64,000 nucleotides of DNA from Hordeum vulgare subsp. vulgare (lineage: Eukaryota; Streptophyta; Magnoliopsida; Poales; Poaceae). The position numbers and the translations under genes were made by a program. Location of the stretch: contig NC_058521.1 in assembly GCF_904849725.1 (NCBI RefSeq), positions 560,748,176 through 560,812,175 of the forward strand, read 5' to 3'. Of the stretch, positions 52,994 to 64,000 are shown piece by piece (position 1 is the first letter of the stretch; every line of letters starts with the position of its first letter). The notes under the pieces are model-generated. The model did not search any database, was not told the origin of the DNA, and saw only the letters and a list, made by a program, of their open reading frames with translations.

Positions 52994-53491
52994 CTACGAC
53001 GAGCGGGGTGGGGGACGGGTGGGTGCTGGCGAAGAAGTCCGGGTGACGTACGATATGGTGGAGGCCGTGCACGGTGTGTGGTCCGACGGCCAGGATCTTG
53101 TTGCCGTCCGGTTCGTCGAGCCGCTCCGAGATGGACAGAGCAATGGAGATCCTTGAGGTACGTAGGTCTGGTTCATAGATGGACAAAGCAAATCCGAGAT
53201 GGATGGAGCAAGGGAGATCCTGAGGTGCGTAGATCCTTGACGGAATGTCTGTGCTTTAACCAGGATCTTGCCGTCGGAAGGGGTGGTCAGCCAGCAGAAG
53301 ATGAAGGGCGAGCAGTAGAGGTGCCCGCACAGCATCACCACCGGCTCCGTCGTCGTCTCGAGGCAGATGCTGCAGTCCCAGCACGCCGTCGTCACGCCGT
53401 CAGGTACTCCGACGATGCCTTCACTGAAGATGCAACGATGCAGCTTGTCGGCTTGCGGCCATTTCTGCTTGTCCCTGGTCAGCTCCGTCAT
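52994..53491 (-). pseudogene. Captured RING-finger gene fragment in Helitron 2
   Basis: This is the same fragment as in copy 1. The first 75 residues are nearly identical, including CSICLETTTEPVVMLCGHLY. Here the region after the fifth ligand reads SPFIFCW, retaining the Trp usual in RMA-type RINGs, where copy 1 reads SPYIFCS; the sixth Cys ligand is missing in both. The last ligand pair is absent. The frame shifts after about residue 130 relative to copy 1. Both copies therefore inherited an already truncated RING, and copy 2 is closer to the presumed source at this site. Confidence 0.7.
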
Positions 53492-53846
53492 TAGAAGATC
53501 ACAACCTGACCGAGTACCAGAGAAGAAATCGACCTTGTGAGAGAACGATGCTAATTAAGAGCTGAGAAAGCAAACCAATCTCTTTCAGATTATACAGCAC
53601 ACATACAGATTTGAAGATGGCTACTATTCGTACATCCTTGACGGATTGTTTGTGCTTTAACCAGGATCTTGCCGTACGGGTCCAGAGTGCTTAATTAGTT
53701 GCGACTTGATGCAAGAGATCTTCATAATCTATTTTGAGTTTTATCATCCTTCTAATTGTGTATTTGTGTGGCAAAGAATTATGATTTTTTTATGTAAACG
53801 GTCATTAGTCATAATCGACAATGCTGGATGAATGGGTATTTTAGTG

Positions 53847-53851
53847 AACTA
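53847..53851. other. Empty insertion site of C4 in Helitron 2
   Basis: GTGAACTAGATAGATAG reads through with one AACTA, where Helitron 1 has AACTA, C4, AACTA. Confidence 0.93.
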
Positions 53852-55784
53852 GATAGATAGTTTATGTTGTGTGCCAATTGCCATTAAATGTTGACAGCTT
53901 AGTGCTGACTGCTAATCTAGCAAATTCTTATTGTGTTTTATACAATTGAGTTTTTAAGGACTGGCATCTTTGATTTGTAGCAGTTCTATTCTTAGCCCAT
54001 TGAGCTTGTTTGATTGGTTTGATAAGATTTGTTTTTGTATGACATCGGTAACTTCACTTTTCAGAATTGAAGCTTCACTCAGGTGATGTGGTTCCTTTGG
54101 GCATTGATATATGCGTCGTAATATATGTACATAAAGGAAAACTGAATTAAAATTTCAATCGGAGTAGAAGCCATGATCTATGGACCATATACATTGTAAT
54201 CTGCTTCACTTCCACTTTTTATTGGGAGAATTTGCAAAACGGGACCATGTATCAACACCGACTGGAAGAAAGGTTAGTCCATGAAATTTACCTTTTTTGT
54301 CTTCCAATTTTTATGCTCATCACATATTTATATATGTCCACCATGATTGAACTTTGCTAATATTATTATGCAGAAACAGTCTATTCCTTTGCACATGTTT
54401 TGCTAGCTAGATTGTACAAAAAAAAACAATGATGGAAAAATGCAACCATGTAACATTAATGTTGGGAGGATAATATTAGGTAGAGATTCTTGCATCTGCA
54501 TGTTAACTTCAGGTCAACTTTAATGTCAATGCAAATGTAATTATGATCATGCATCAAACACGAGCAGTCCTCATATTATTGGAACATTTAGGTGTCTTTC
54601 TCTTGTGTGGTGCTATTGCTCTATTATTTGCATTGCTAAAACTTGGTCGTAAAAGATGTTATATCCAGACAAAAGATACAGTGACTCAACTATACAAATG
54701 ATTCTCTGAATATTCAGTACATGCTTCTCTTATTGTTGGTAAAGGTTGGTGGTATTGCTTCTCTGAATTAACTTATATCCAACGGTACATGCTTCTCTAA
54801 ATGTTGGTAAAGCTTGGTGGTATTTTCAGTTGGTACATATATTTATGAATGCAGTCAAGGTAATTATTGAGAATTGTACATACTGATGCACATTGTGATT
54901 CCAGCTTCTGGAGAGAAAGGAACTACTCCGCTATTTGCATAGACAATTGTTTGACTTGCAGGTTATTTTTCATGAGAATTCCACCCATCAAGTTGGAGCC
55001 TCTATCAAAATCGTAACATGCGGCAGGTTGCTACTAAATATCCATATAAAAGAGGATTGGTGTTATATAATGTAAGTAGCAGATTTTGTTCTTGCTCTAT
55101 ATTTTTTCTTTGTGAACCATGCTATGTAACCATTCCTGTGTAGAGCCAGCAAACAAGGGCCCGTGAAGAGCCGGCAAATGAGCCCCCCTGAAGAGCGAGC
55201 AAACGAGCCAACGTGTGTGCCCACGGCCTGGTTTGGCTCCATGTCGCTTCAAGATTAATGACCATTAGTTTGGCTCTGTTTGTTGTCTCTGTTAAATCAC
55301 AATGCATGCTACAAGCCTGATGTAGTTTAGCTATATTGATAGTCTCTATTATCTCCTGAATTAGCAGAAACACACAATTGATAATGTTCTAATGAAATTT
55401 GCAACCATGTAGTTATCTCTTTCCTTAACTGATATGTAAGCATAAGATTTTGTTCATTAAAATCGTTTGTTGTCTTTTTAAATTGTTCTTGCATGTCTCT
55501 ATCTCACTAGGGTCGCCAGATTCTGTACTATCTTTCTCTCTATTTTCACTTCATGATTCTACACACGTATATATGAATGATATGCCGAGCAATATCCTTT
55601 CAAAGAAAGATATGCTGAGCAATATCAGATCTTCACAAGCAAGATAGCAGACCCATGGATTGCCTAGGCCAGTGGTAATTCACAAAATGCATGATGTTTA
55701 ATTGGAAGCATCCGAGACTACCAATGTCCAGTAGCAAGATCCGATTTTATAGGTGACTAAACGAAGATGGGTATACGTGCATCC

Positions 55785-55934
55785 ACTTTTAGTATAGACT
55801 TAGAAAATATGTGATGGCTGCTTTGATATTTTCCAGAATAGTTTGGCCCTTTGGGACATACTTTTAGTATAGACCTAGAAAATATATGATGTCTGCTTTG
55901 ATATTTTCCAGAATAGTTTGGCCCTTTGAGACAC
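55785..55934. repeat. Tandem duplication, 75 bp x 2, in Helitron 2
   Basis: Both units start ACTTTTAGTATAGAC, as at 49138-49287, so the duplication predates the split of the two Helitron copies. Confidence 0.92.
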
Positions 55935-57105
55935 TCATGTGTATTGTTTTTCTTCCAAGAGATATACATGTCAAATCATTGGAATTGGTCGGAACAAACA
56001 AGGTATGCAACTAATTTACTAATGTACCGACCAAACCTGGTAATTTGACAAATCCATACAACTGGTATGCACCAATGTTCGAATTTCAAAACATGAAGGA
56101 TTCATCTTTTCTGGATTATGTTTGAAGTTGACTATGCCCAAGGATCACAAAAATATATAGTTCCAGTTTGTCGCATGTGTTGCAGTATTGATCTATGAGC
56201 AATGCTCAAATAATACTAAGAAGAAGCAATACTAACTTGCAAAAAAGACAAAGTTGATCTTAAAAAAACTTTTTGCTAAACATGATTATGTTTACTTGGT
56301 TGGTTCTTTTATCTTTGGAGCGAACTATAATTTGCGACCAATCATTTATTTGTTTGTTTTCATAAGCTTTTTTAACTTATGCATACCATGAGAAGATAGT
56401 GGACAATAGGGTTTTAATTATCTCTTTGGCTCTTACTGTACTTTGATTCATAGTAATTACATAAGAGAGGGTGTCTCTCGATCCATCCATCCTCCCTGAC
56501 TGAACGGTGCTCCATGAGCGGCCGCTGCACACTCCATGGTGCCACCCAATCCTACCTCTCTTCTCAAGGTGCCGTCATCCTGATGCAGTGTCGTTTTGGT
56601 GATGGTAGAGGTGATCGTCGTCGTGGCGGCCTTGTCGGTCTCGTCAGTTTGGACGAGGTGTTGCGTGTGTCATATACGCTGACACGGTGAGCATGCCTTT
56701 TAGTCTGATTCTAAGTAGCTGTGGAAGTATTACATGGAACCATCAGCATGCCTTTTAGTCTCATTCTAAATAGGTGTGGAAGTATTACATGCAACCATCG
56801 GTTGAGCAGAAATGTCTACTAGGTTGGAGATTATGGATCATGAACAAAATCTAATACTTAATTTTTTAATGAAATAAAAGAGCATAGTCTATTAAAATAA
56901 TTGAGTAAGAGATTGCTCAATGAAGTAAAATAAACATTGCTAATTAAAATAATTGAGTGAAAGATTGTTGACTCGGTCAAAATCAGTGACCCAATTCCAA
57001 ATTGATAACTTCAACTGAATAAAAGGCCTCCAATTTCAAAAAGATTAGTGATATATTATATAGATTAGTAATTTATGACGTGCGTTGGACGTACAAGCTA
57101 ACTAG

Positions 57106-57599
57106 TTAATGCAATAATTAGCTAGATTGTTAACTGCATATATAGTTAATTAGTTCCATTCAAATAGGGATCTTTTCGCACCAAATCAAATTAGAAGTAG
57201 GGATTTTTCCCAATTAGTCAGATAATTAATTGATTTGGTTGACAGTTAATTAGGCATGCAAAGAATTATATTGGACATTGATTATTTTTTTACTTAACTA
57301 ATTAAGCAAGAAGTTAATCGCGACAAATTATTTTAAAAACGTTTGTGGGGAAGGACGTTCAACAAGCTCTCAGTAATATGGTCGAACACCATTTGCCAAC
57401 ATGGACAACGACCACCATAAGCTCGCGACATGGGCACCTTAGCATTCACCAAGATGGATGATGACTATGCTCTGTAGGATGTCCACATGCTAACGATTGT
57501 CGAAACGGTCGCTTGTGAGGACAACAAGACACAACATTGGTCAGGTGGTTCATGCTATAGTAGAAAGAAAGAGTGTTCCAAGAATAAGAATGAAATAAA
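57106..57599. other. Spacer between Helitron 2 and Angela copy 2
   Basis: AT-rich to about 57340, then more balanced. No gene was recognised. ATAAA at 57595-57599 would be the left target-site duplication of Angela copy 2; its partner is outside the window. Confidence 0.5.
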
Positions 57600-59378
57600 T
57601 GTTGGAAATATGCCCTAGAGGCAATAATAAAATGGTTATTATCATATTTCCTTGTTCATGATAATCGTCTATTGTTCATGCTATAATTGTATTGACAGGA
57701 AACAGTAATACATGTGTGAATAAATAGATCACAATGTGTCCCTAGCAAGCCTCTAGTTGGCTAGCTCACTAGTCGATAGATGATCATGGTTTCCTGGTCA
57801 TGGGCATTAGATGTCATTGATAACGGAATCACATCATTGGGAGAATGATGTGATGGACAAGACCCAATCCTAAGTGTAGCACTAGATCGTATTGTTCGTA
57901 TGCTAAAGCTTTTCTAATGTCAAGTGTCTTTTCCTTCGACCGTGAGATTGTGCAACTCCCGGATACCGTAGGAGTGCTTTGGGTGTATCAAACATCACAA
58001 CGTAACTAGGAGACTATAAAGGTGCACTACGGGTACCTCTGAAAGTATCTGTTGGGTTGGTACGAATCAAGATCGGGATTTGTCACTCCGCGTGACGGAG
58101 AGGTATCTCTGGGCCCACTCGATAGAACATCATCATGAGCTCAAAGTGACTAAGGAGTTAGTCACACGATGACGTGATACGGAACGAGTAAAGAGACTTA
58201 CCGGTAACGAGATTGAACAAGGTATAGGTATACCGACGATCGAATCTCGGGCAAGTTCTATACCGACAAACAAAGGGAATTGTATACGGGATTGATTGAA
58301 TCCTTGACATCGTGGTTCATCCAATGAGATCATCGTGGAGCAAGTGGGAGCCACCATGGGTATCCACACCCCGCTGATGATTATTGGCCGGAGAAGTGTC
58401 TCTGTCATGTCTACCCTGTCTCCCGAACCCGTAGGGTCAACACACTTAAGGTTCGATGACACTAGGGTTATAGGGAATTGTTATACGAGGTTATCGAAAG
58501 TTGTTCGGAGTCCCGGATGAGATCCCGGACGTCACGAGGAGCTCCGGAATGGTCTGGAGGTAAAGGTTGATATATAGGACGGATGGTTTCGGACACCGGA
58601 AGTGTTTCTGGCGTCACCGGTAACGTACCGGGACCACCGGGACCACCGGAGGTGGCCCCGGGGGTCCACTGAAAGGGGGCAACGACCTCGGGAGGCTAGA
58701 TGGGCCAAGTGCGGGAGGGAACCAGCCCCTAGGTGGGCTGGTGCGCCCCCCCACTCAGCCCATGGCGCAGGAAGAAGGGAGAGGGGGGAACCGTAGCGCA
58801 GGTGGGCCTAAGGCCCACCAGAAGGGTGCGCCAACCCTCCTCCCCCCTTGGCCACCGCACCTCCCCCCATCTAGGGCTGCCGCCCCTCCCAGGAGAGGGA
58901 AACCCTCAAGGGGGTGCAGCCCCTCTCTCCTCCTATATATAGTGGGCACTTTTGGCCTTTTGCAGACACAATTTTCTCTCTCCCTCGGCGCAGCCCTGCT
59001 CTTCTTTCTCCTCCTCTCTGCTGGTGCTTGGCGAAGCCCTGCCGGGAGACCTCGTCTCTCCATCGACACCATGCCGTCATGCTGCCGGAGATCTTCCCCA
59101 ACCTCTCCCTCCTCCTTGCTGGATCAAGGTGCGGGAGACGTCACCGGGCTGCACGTGTGTTGAACGCGGAGGTGCCGTGGTTCGGCACTAGATCGGAATC
59201 ACACCGCGATCTGAATCGCCGCGAGTACGACTCCATCAACCGCGTTCTAGCAATGCTTCCGCTTAGCGATCTTCAAAGGTATGAAGATGCACTCACCCCT
59301 CTCTCTTTGCTGGTCTCTCCATAGGAAGATCTGAATATGTGTAGGAATTTTTTTGAATTTATGCTACGTCACCCAACA
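57600..59378 (+). repeat. 5' LTR of Angela copy 2 (1779 bp)
   Basis: It runs from TGTTGGAAATATGCCC to CACCCAACA and is very similar to 5531-7314. The TATA box is at about 58933-58941. Confidence 0.95.
58933..58941 (+). promoter_or_regulatory. LTR TATA box (Angela copy 2)
   Basis: CTATATATA is followed by GTGGGCAC, as in copy 1. Confidence 0.7.
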
Positions 59379-59395
59379 GTGGCATCCGAGCCAGG
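59379..59395 (+). other. Primer binding site of Angela copy 2
   Basis: GTGGCATCCGAGCCAGG follows the LTR end, identical to copy 1. Confidence 0.85.
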
Positions 59396-60616
59396 TTTTC
59401 TATGCGTAGATTCTATGCACGAGTAGAACACAAAAGATTGTGGGCGATGATTTGTCAATTGCTTGCCGCTACTAGTCTTATTCTTTTCCGGCGGTATTGT
59501 GGGATGAAGCGGCCCGGACCGACCTTACACGTACGCTTACGTGAGACTGGTTCCACCGACAGACATGCACACCGTGCATAAAGGTGGCTAGCGGGTGTTT
59601 GTCTCTCCCACTCTAGTCGGATTGGATTTGATGAAAAGGGTCCTTACGAAGGGTAAATAGCTTTGGCATATCATCGTTGTGGCTGTCACGTAGGTAAGAA
59701 GGCGTTCTTGCTAGAAACCCAAATCAGCCACGTAAAACTTGCAACAACAATTAGAGGACGTCTAACTTGTTTTTGCAGGGTTTGACGTGTGATGTGATAT
59801 GGCCAAAGTTGTGATGTTGCATGTATGATGTATGAGATGATCATGTTATTGTAATAGGTTTCACGACTTGCATGTCGATGAGTATGACAACCGGCAGGAG
59901 CCATAGGAGTTGTCTTAATTTATTGTATGAGATGCAACGCCATGTGATTACTACTTTTACTTCATTGCTAACGGTTAGCTATAGTAGTAGTTGGCGTGAC
60001 GACTTCATGGAGACACGATGATGGAGATCATGATGATGGAGATCATGGTGTCACGTCGGTGACGATGATGATCATGCGATGCCTGAAGATGGAGATCGAA
60101 AGAGCAAAGATGATAATGGCCATATCATGTCACTATATGATTGCATTGTGATGTTTATCATGTTTTTCATCTTATTGCTTAGAACGACGGTAGCATAATA
60201 AGATGATCCCTCTTAAAATTTTGAGAACGTATTCCCCTAAGTGTGCACCGTTGCGAAGGATCGTTGTCTCGAAGCACCACGTGATGATCGGGTGTGATAG
60301 ATTCTAACGTTCGCATACAACGGGTGTAAGCCAGATTTACACACGCGAAACACCTAGGTTGACTCGACGAGCTTAGCATGTACAGACATGACCTCGAATA
60401 CAAGAGACCGAAAGGTCGAACATGAGTCGTATGGTTGAATACGATCATCATGAAGTTGCTCACCATGGTGACTAGTCCGTCTCACGTGATGATCGGACAC
60501 GGGTTAGTCAACATGGATCATGTATCACTTAGATGACTAGAGGGATGTCGATTTAAGTGGGAGTTCATACTTAATTTGATTAAATGAACTTAATTGTCAT
60601 GAACTTAGTCTAAAAG
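59396..60616 (+). other. Untranslated leader of Angela copy 2
   Basis: Collinear with 281-1493. It has a small extra duplication (GATGATGGAGATCATG repeated near 60020-60045) and lacks a TAGTAGTGA stretch near copy 1 position 865. Confidence 0.88.
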
Positions 60617-63600
60617 TGTAGCGACCCGACTCAATACGAGTCAAGCCTCTGGTGTTTCCGTACCATCCCAAGATCATGCTGGTACACACTCAATACATCA
60701 ATGTATATATCAAGAGTTCAATCACACAGCTTTATTAATCGAAATCTCATAACGAGTACTTTATTACAATAATGGATTACAATAAAGTGGGTGAAGGCCA
60801 TCTCATGAGATATCTAACGAAGACTAGCGGAAGCATCAGGTAGACGAGTCCATCCGACTCCAGGGCATGTCGTTGAGCGTAGATCGTAGCCTCACTCCTG
60901 GTCGGAAAAGTACTCTGCAACATGATTCGTTGCAGCCGTGTAGGTCAGCATATGGAATATGCCGGCAAGTCATCAAAGAGAGGGGTAAAATAATAAACAA
61001 CTATCTCTACATGCATATTTGGCAGGTGGGGCTATAGGTTTTGCATAAAGCCAATTTTCTCCTACAACAAGAGGGGATGAAAGCAAAATAGTACTACATT
61101 GTTTGTTGTTAACGAGATGGTTCCGCCAACCAATTCTAGCACCCGAGTTGTTGTTAATACCCACATCATTATTAAGTTGTGTCGAGAGTTCAAGGAAATT
61201 TCAATGGCTTCGTCTCAAGTTGTCCATGACCGTGGACATGGCTAATCGATTAGTTTTGGGCACTCTGCAGAGTTTTGCACACGTTCCCCACAAGATTTGA
61301 TCGCCTCCGAGTATGTCCTCGCACTTCAGGGTGTTTGAAGACCGGATGATGAAAACATGGTCTTTCAACGGGTCCCTCTGAATCCCTGTCGGTGCCCATC
61401 CATTCCTACCATTCTTCTACATCTGCTAGCACCGCCTGTCCAGAGTCGCCGCGTTGTCCAACCAAGCCAGAGCCCATAATGACTTGTGGCTGTGCAGGTA
61501 AGCCTTGGGTCTTGAAGCTTCCGCCCGTCTCTTCGAGCCTGGGTGAAGCTTTCCGCAAGATGTCATGGCCGTCTCCAGCATCCCGGGTCATCCACTGGTT
61601 TCTCCAGGGAGCCGATCAACCGTCCTTCACCCAGAGTTGCATTGCATCACGAGGTCTTGAAAATATTGTCTTAACCGGTCTTGGTTATTTAATCAACCTC
61701 GCATCACTCGTGTTATGCACTCAACCGAAATCCCGTCTACTCAAGCATAACAATATGAAATTTGTCGTCCCGGGGCCAAGTATCGGGGTCGTTGTGTGCC
61801 TACCACATGATACTACAACCTATACTAAAATTTCCAAGTACCTAAGCAGCATGCAATTGGGCAAAGAAAGGTGAAACTACCATGCATCGAAAAAACATAG
61901 GAGATAGTATGATCAAAATGACTTGCCTTGATGATAGTTGTCTTGATCGAGCGCTTCTAAGTAACAAGCTTCGCACTCCAGGTGATCTACCGATACAAAC
62001 AAATACACACCATAAGCACTACAATCAATCAACAAGTAAAAATAACATCACAAGTAATAAGTAGCTATGGCCTAAGTGAAAGAATTCACTACACGTCACT
62101 AAGGCAGAAACTTGTTTCTGTTAAAACCCCAAGTAAAAATATTTAAATTTTTCTGAAACTTATACCACAATAAGATATAATCACTAGGAAGCAGTAGCAA
62201 AAAGAATCAAACAAAAATCATTTTTAAACTCCTGGAATAAGCAAAACAAGGTTTAAACTAAATCTGATCTAATTCAAATTTAAAAATTTCAAACATAGAC
62301 AAATTATATGTTTTTAAAAACTACAGAAAAGTTGTGATCTACTGGAAAAAGAACCAACCTCATTGGATCTCTAGATCAAAAGTTATGATCAGAACAATTT
62401 TGAAACTCTCTCTGTTTTTGAATTAAAACTGAAAAATAAAACAAACAGGGAATCCACGTGGCGGCTTCTGATTGGCTGATTGGTGTGCGTTGCATAGGCT
62501 AAACAGCGGACGACCGCTATATAAGAAACCGCTTCGGCTAAACTTACTAATAAGGAAAAACCATCGGTTCTTTTAAAAGAACCGAAGGGGTATGCTGGAT
62601 CTAATCTAACCCTTTGATCTAAGATCCTACGATGGAAAAACAACAAAAAGAAAAACTAGAGGAGGGAGAGGATCTCACCGTGGACACAGGAGGCTGGGAG
62701 CTCCGGCGGCTGCTCCGACGAGGGTGGATAGGCACTCCGGCGAGGGGGCTGGTCACCGGCGGAGGTGGGGGTGGCGGAGGAGGGGGCGGTCGGCTCCGGG
62801 GCGTCGGGGAGGCAGCAGGGGAGGCGTCCGGGGCGACGGGGGAGGCAGCAGAAGTTTCTGCTGGCTCGAGCAGGGCCGAGCTCCGGCGACGTCGAGGGGG
62901 CGGCGTGGGGCTCGGGCAGGGCGGCGTGGGGGTGGAACGGGGCGAGGGCACTGCGGGGGTCTGGTTTTTATAGGGGGAGGGGGGCATAGATGGGTAGGAA
63001 ATCGGGGCTGGCCATGGAAGGTGCGAGCTTGCTGGGAAGGAAGTCACGGGAGACAGAAAGAAGGAAGGAAGAAGAAGAGGGAAGGAAAGAGAGAGAAAAA
63101 AAAGAAAGAAAAGAAAAGGGGAAAAAATAGGAAAGAAGGGGTGGCGCTACGGTTTTGCTAGAGATTCTCGCTCCGAGCGATGGGGATCTCGCCCCAGAAA
63201 TATCTCCCGTTTTTTTAACAGAAACTAAAACGAAATAAAAGGAAACAAATAAAATAATTAATATAGGGTATTATATACCAAAATGATCAGAAAAATATCC
63301 TCTACTCGATTAACATTTTTCCAAGGCAAAAATAAAAACTTTTAAAAAATGTTTTTCAGAAAAAAATCCCTTCTGCTATATTTTCTTTTTGCAATTATTT
63401 TCACAATAAGACTTTGGCTTTCTTGGCTCAAAATATTTCAGAAATGCCTCACATTTTGGAGGGTCATTTTCCTCCGCTCTCTCTTGCGTGCAAGAGATTA
63501 TTTCCCGGCATTTCTCATGTGAAGAAAAAAATAGAAATGCAAAAGCAAAAGTCGAAAGAATTCAAATGCAAACTTTATTTAAATCAATATGCATAGATGC

Positions 63601-63648
63601 TTAGCTACAATGTAAAACATTCCAAATTAGGGAATTTGGGATGTTACA
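60617..63648 (-). repeat. 3' LTR of the gypsy element (3032 bp)
   Basis: Plus-strand ends are TGTAGCGACCCGACTC and GGGATGTTACA. A minus-strand TATA box (TATAAAAA, plus 62966-62973) precedes a GC-rich segment with long glycine- or proline-rich chance frames (62619-63047). No gene is inferred inside the LTR. Confidence 0.9.
62966..62973 (-). promoter_or_regulatory. LTR TATA box of the gypsy element
   Basis: The minus strand reads CCCCCTATAAAAACC, a good TATA context inside the LTR. Confidence 0.5.
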
Positions 63649-63664
63649 AACCTACCCACCTTAA
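63649..63664 (-). other. Polypurine tract region of the gypsy element
   Basis: The minus strand reads AAGGTGGGTAGGTT just before the LTR start TGTAACATC. Confidence 0.7.
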
Positions 63665-64000
63665 GATGAATCTCGCCCTCGAGATTCGGGTTGGCTAGAA
63701 AATAGGTGCGGGTGGTCTCGACGAAGATCCTCTTCTCGTTCCCAGGTGGCTTCTTCCTCGGTGTGGTGGCTCCACAACACCTTGCAGAACTTGATGATCT
63801 TGCTGCGGGTAACTCTGTTGGCAGTCTCGAGAATCCTGACGGGTTTCTCCTCATATGTCAGATCACTATCAAGCTGTATGGCCTCTAGGGGCACTGTATC
63901 TCTCAATGGAACATCGGCCATCTCAGCGTGGCATTTCTTCAACTGGGAAACATGGAAGACATCATGAACTCCGGACAATCCTTCCGGCAGTTCCAGTTTA
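63661..64000 (-). CDS. C-terminal end of gypsy pol (integrase tail with chromodomain-like region)
   Basis: The minus-strand frame enters from beyond the window and reads VHDVFHVSQLKKC, then the DLTYEEKPVRIL motif, then VLWSHHTEEEATWEREEDL and FSSQPESRGRDSS before its stop at 63661. These motifs mark the C-terminal end of integrase in plant chromoviruses, where the last part forms a chromodomain-like fold thought to steer integration to particular chromatin. No stop or shift occurs in the visible 113 codons. Its end overlaps the polypurine tract region. Confidence 0.88.
   Translation of the reverse strand, partial: KLELPEGLSGVHDVFHVSQLKKCHAEMADVPLRDTVPLEAIQLDSDLTYEEKPVRILETANRVTRSKIIKFCKVLWSHHTEEEATWEREEDLRRDHPHLFSSQPESRGRDSS

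Larger units (their letters stand above)
52504..57105 (-). mobile_element. Helitron copy 2 (4602 bp, uninterrupted)
   Basis: It opens TCTCTACTAATAAAAGCACG after A and ends CTAG before T, with the same subterminal hairpin as copy 1. It is collinear with copy 1 throughout and lacks C4. At the end, copy 1 has CTAACTACTAG where copy 2 has CTAACTAG. There is no Rep/helicase. The strand given is that of the captured RING fragment. Confidence 0.85.
57600..60616 (+). mobile_element. Angela/BARE/WIS-type copia retrotransposon, copy 2 (5' end)
   Basis: A full 5' LTR, primer binding site and leader are collinear with copy 1. The copy stops at 60616, just before the position of gag in copy 1 (about 1494), because a gypsy element is inserted there. 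The rest presumably lies beyond the right edge. Confidence 0.93.
60617..64000 (-). mobile_element. Gypsy retrotransposon, minus strand (runs off the right edge)
   Basis: A 3.03 kb LTR and the end of pol are present. On the minus strand the LTR reads TGTAACATCCC ... GGGTCGCTACA. The pol ending is of the chromovirus type. It is inserted in Angela copy 2; AAAAG at 60612-60616 is the expected target-site duplication. Confidence 0.9.

Noticed and set aside
62619..63047. Glycine-rich (plus) and proline-rich (minus) open frames in the gypsy LTR
   Set aside because: They lie inside an LTR, overlap on both strands and have no recognisable domain.

Overview
The window is plant nuclear DNA from a large grass genome, most likely a Triticeae species (wheat, barley or a relative). 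The evidence is the density and type of repeats: Angela/BARE/WIS-type copia LTRs that open TGTTGGAAATATGCCC, an Athila-type LTR that opens TGATACGTCTCCAACG, several TA-flanked Stowaway MITEs, a CACTA transposon, Helitrons and a gypsy element. Almost everything here is transposable-element sequence, much of it nested. No bacterial-type operons, CRISPR arrays, rRNA or tRNA genes were seen.

Layout. 1-7314 is an Angela-type copia element with decayed gag-pol and a complete 3' LTR; its 5' LTR is cut by the window edge. 7315-10348 is low-information DNA with one Stowaway MITE and a short gene-like fragment. 10349-14282 is a 3.9 kb copia element (called C2 here) that lacks protease and integrase. 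14486-24343 is another copia element (C3) that contains an Athila-like gypsy fragment, the tail of an Angela-like element and a hAT-type MITE. C2 and C3 both sit in one host-like coding fragment, the C-terminal part of exocyst subunit SEC15. That fragment reads through as 206 open codons once both insertions are removed at their target-site duplications. 24769-33600 is gene-poor DNA with Stowaway MITEs, a broken hypothetical gene, a GC-rich LINE-like unit and one small intact candidate gene for a secreted peptide on the minus strand (32671-32913, TATA box at 33101-33110). 33851-34149 holds two hairpins, followed by a truncated CACTA element that ends at 37320.

39045-50461 and 52504-57105 are two copies of one non-autonomous Helitron of about 4.6 kb, each carrying a truncated RING-finger gene fragment on the minus strand. 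The first copy is split by a 6.8 kb minus-strand copia element (C4, 40400-47199). The second copy preserves the matching empty site, so C4 landed after the two copies separated. 57600-60616 is a second Angela-type 5' end, interrupted before gag by a minus-strand gypsy element with a 3.03 kb LTR that runs off the right edge.

There is no cooperating gene set. The interest lies in insertion order, gene capture and truncation. Insertions supported by perfect target-site duplications are C2 (AACTG), C3 (TGAGC), the hAT MITE (CTCCCTCT) and C4 (AACTA). All calls come from reading the sequence and remembered family features; no database search or folding was run.
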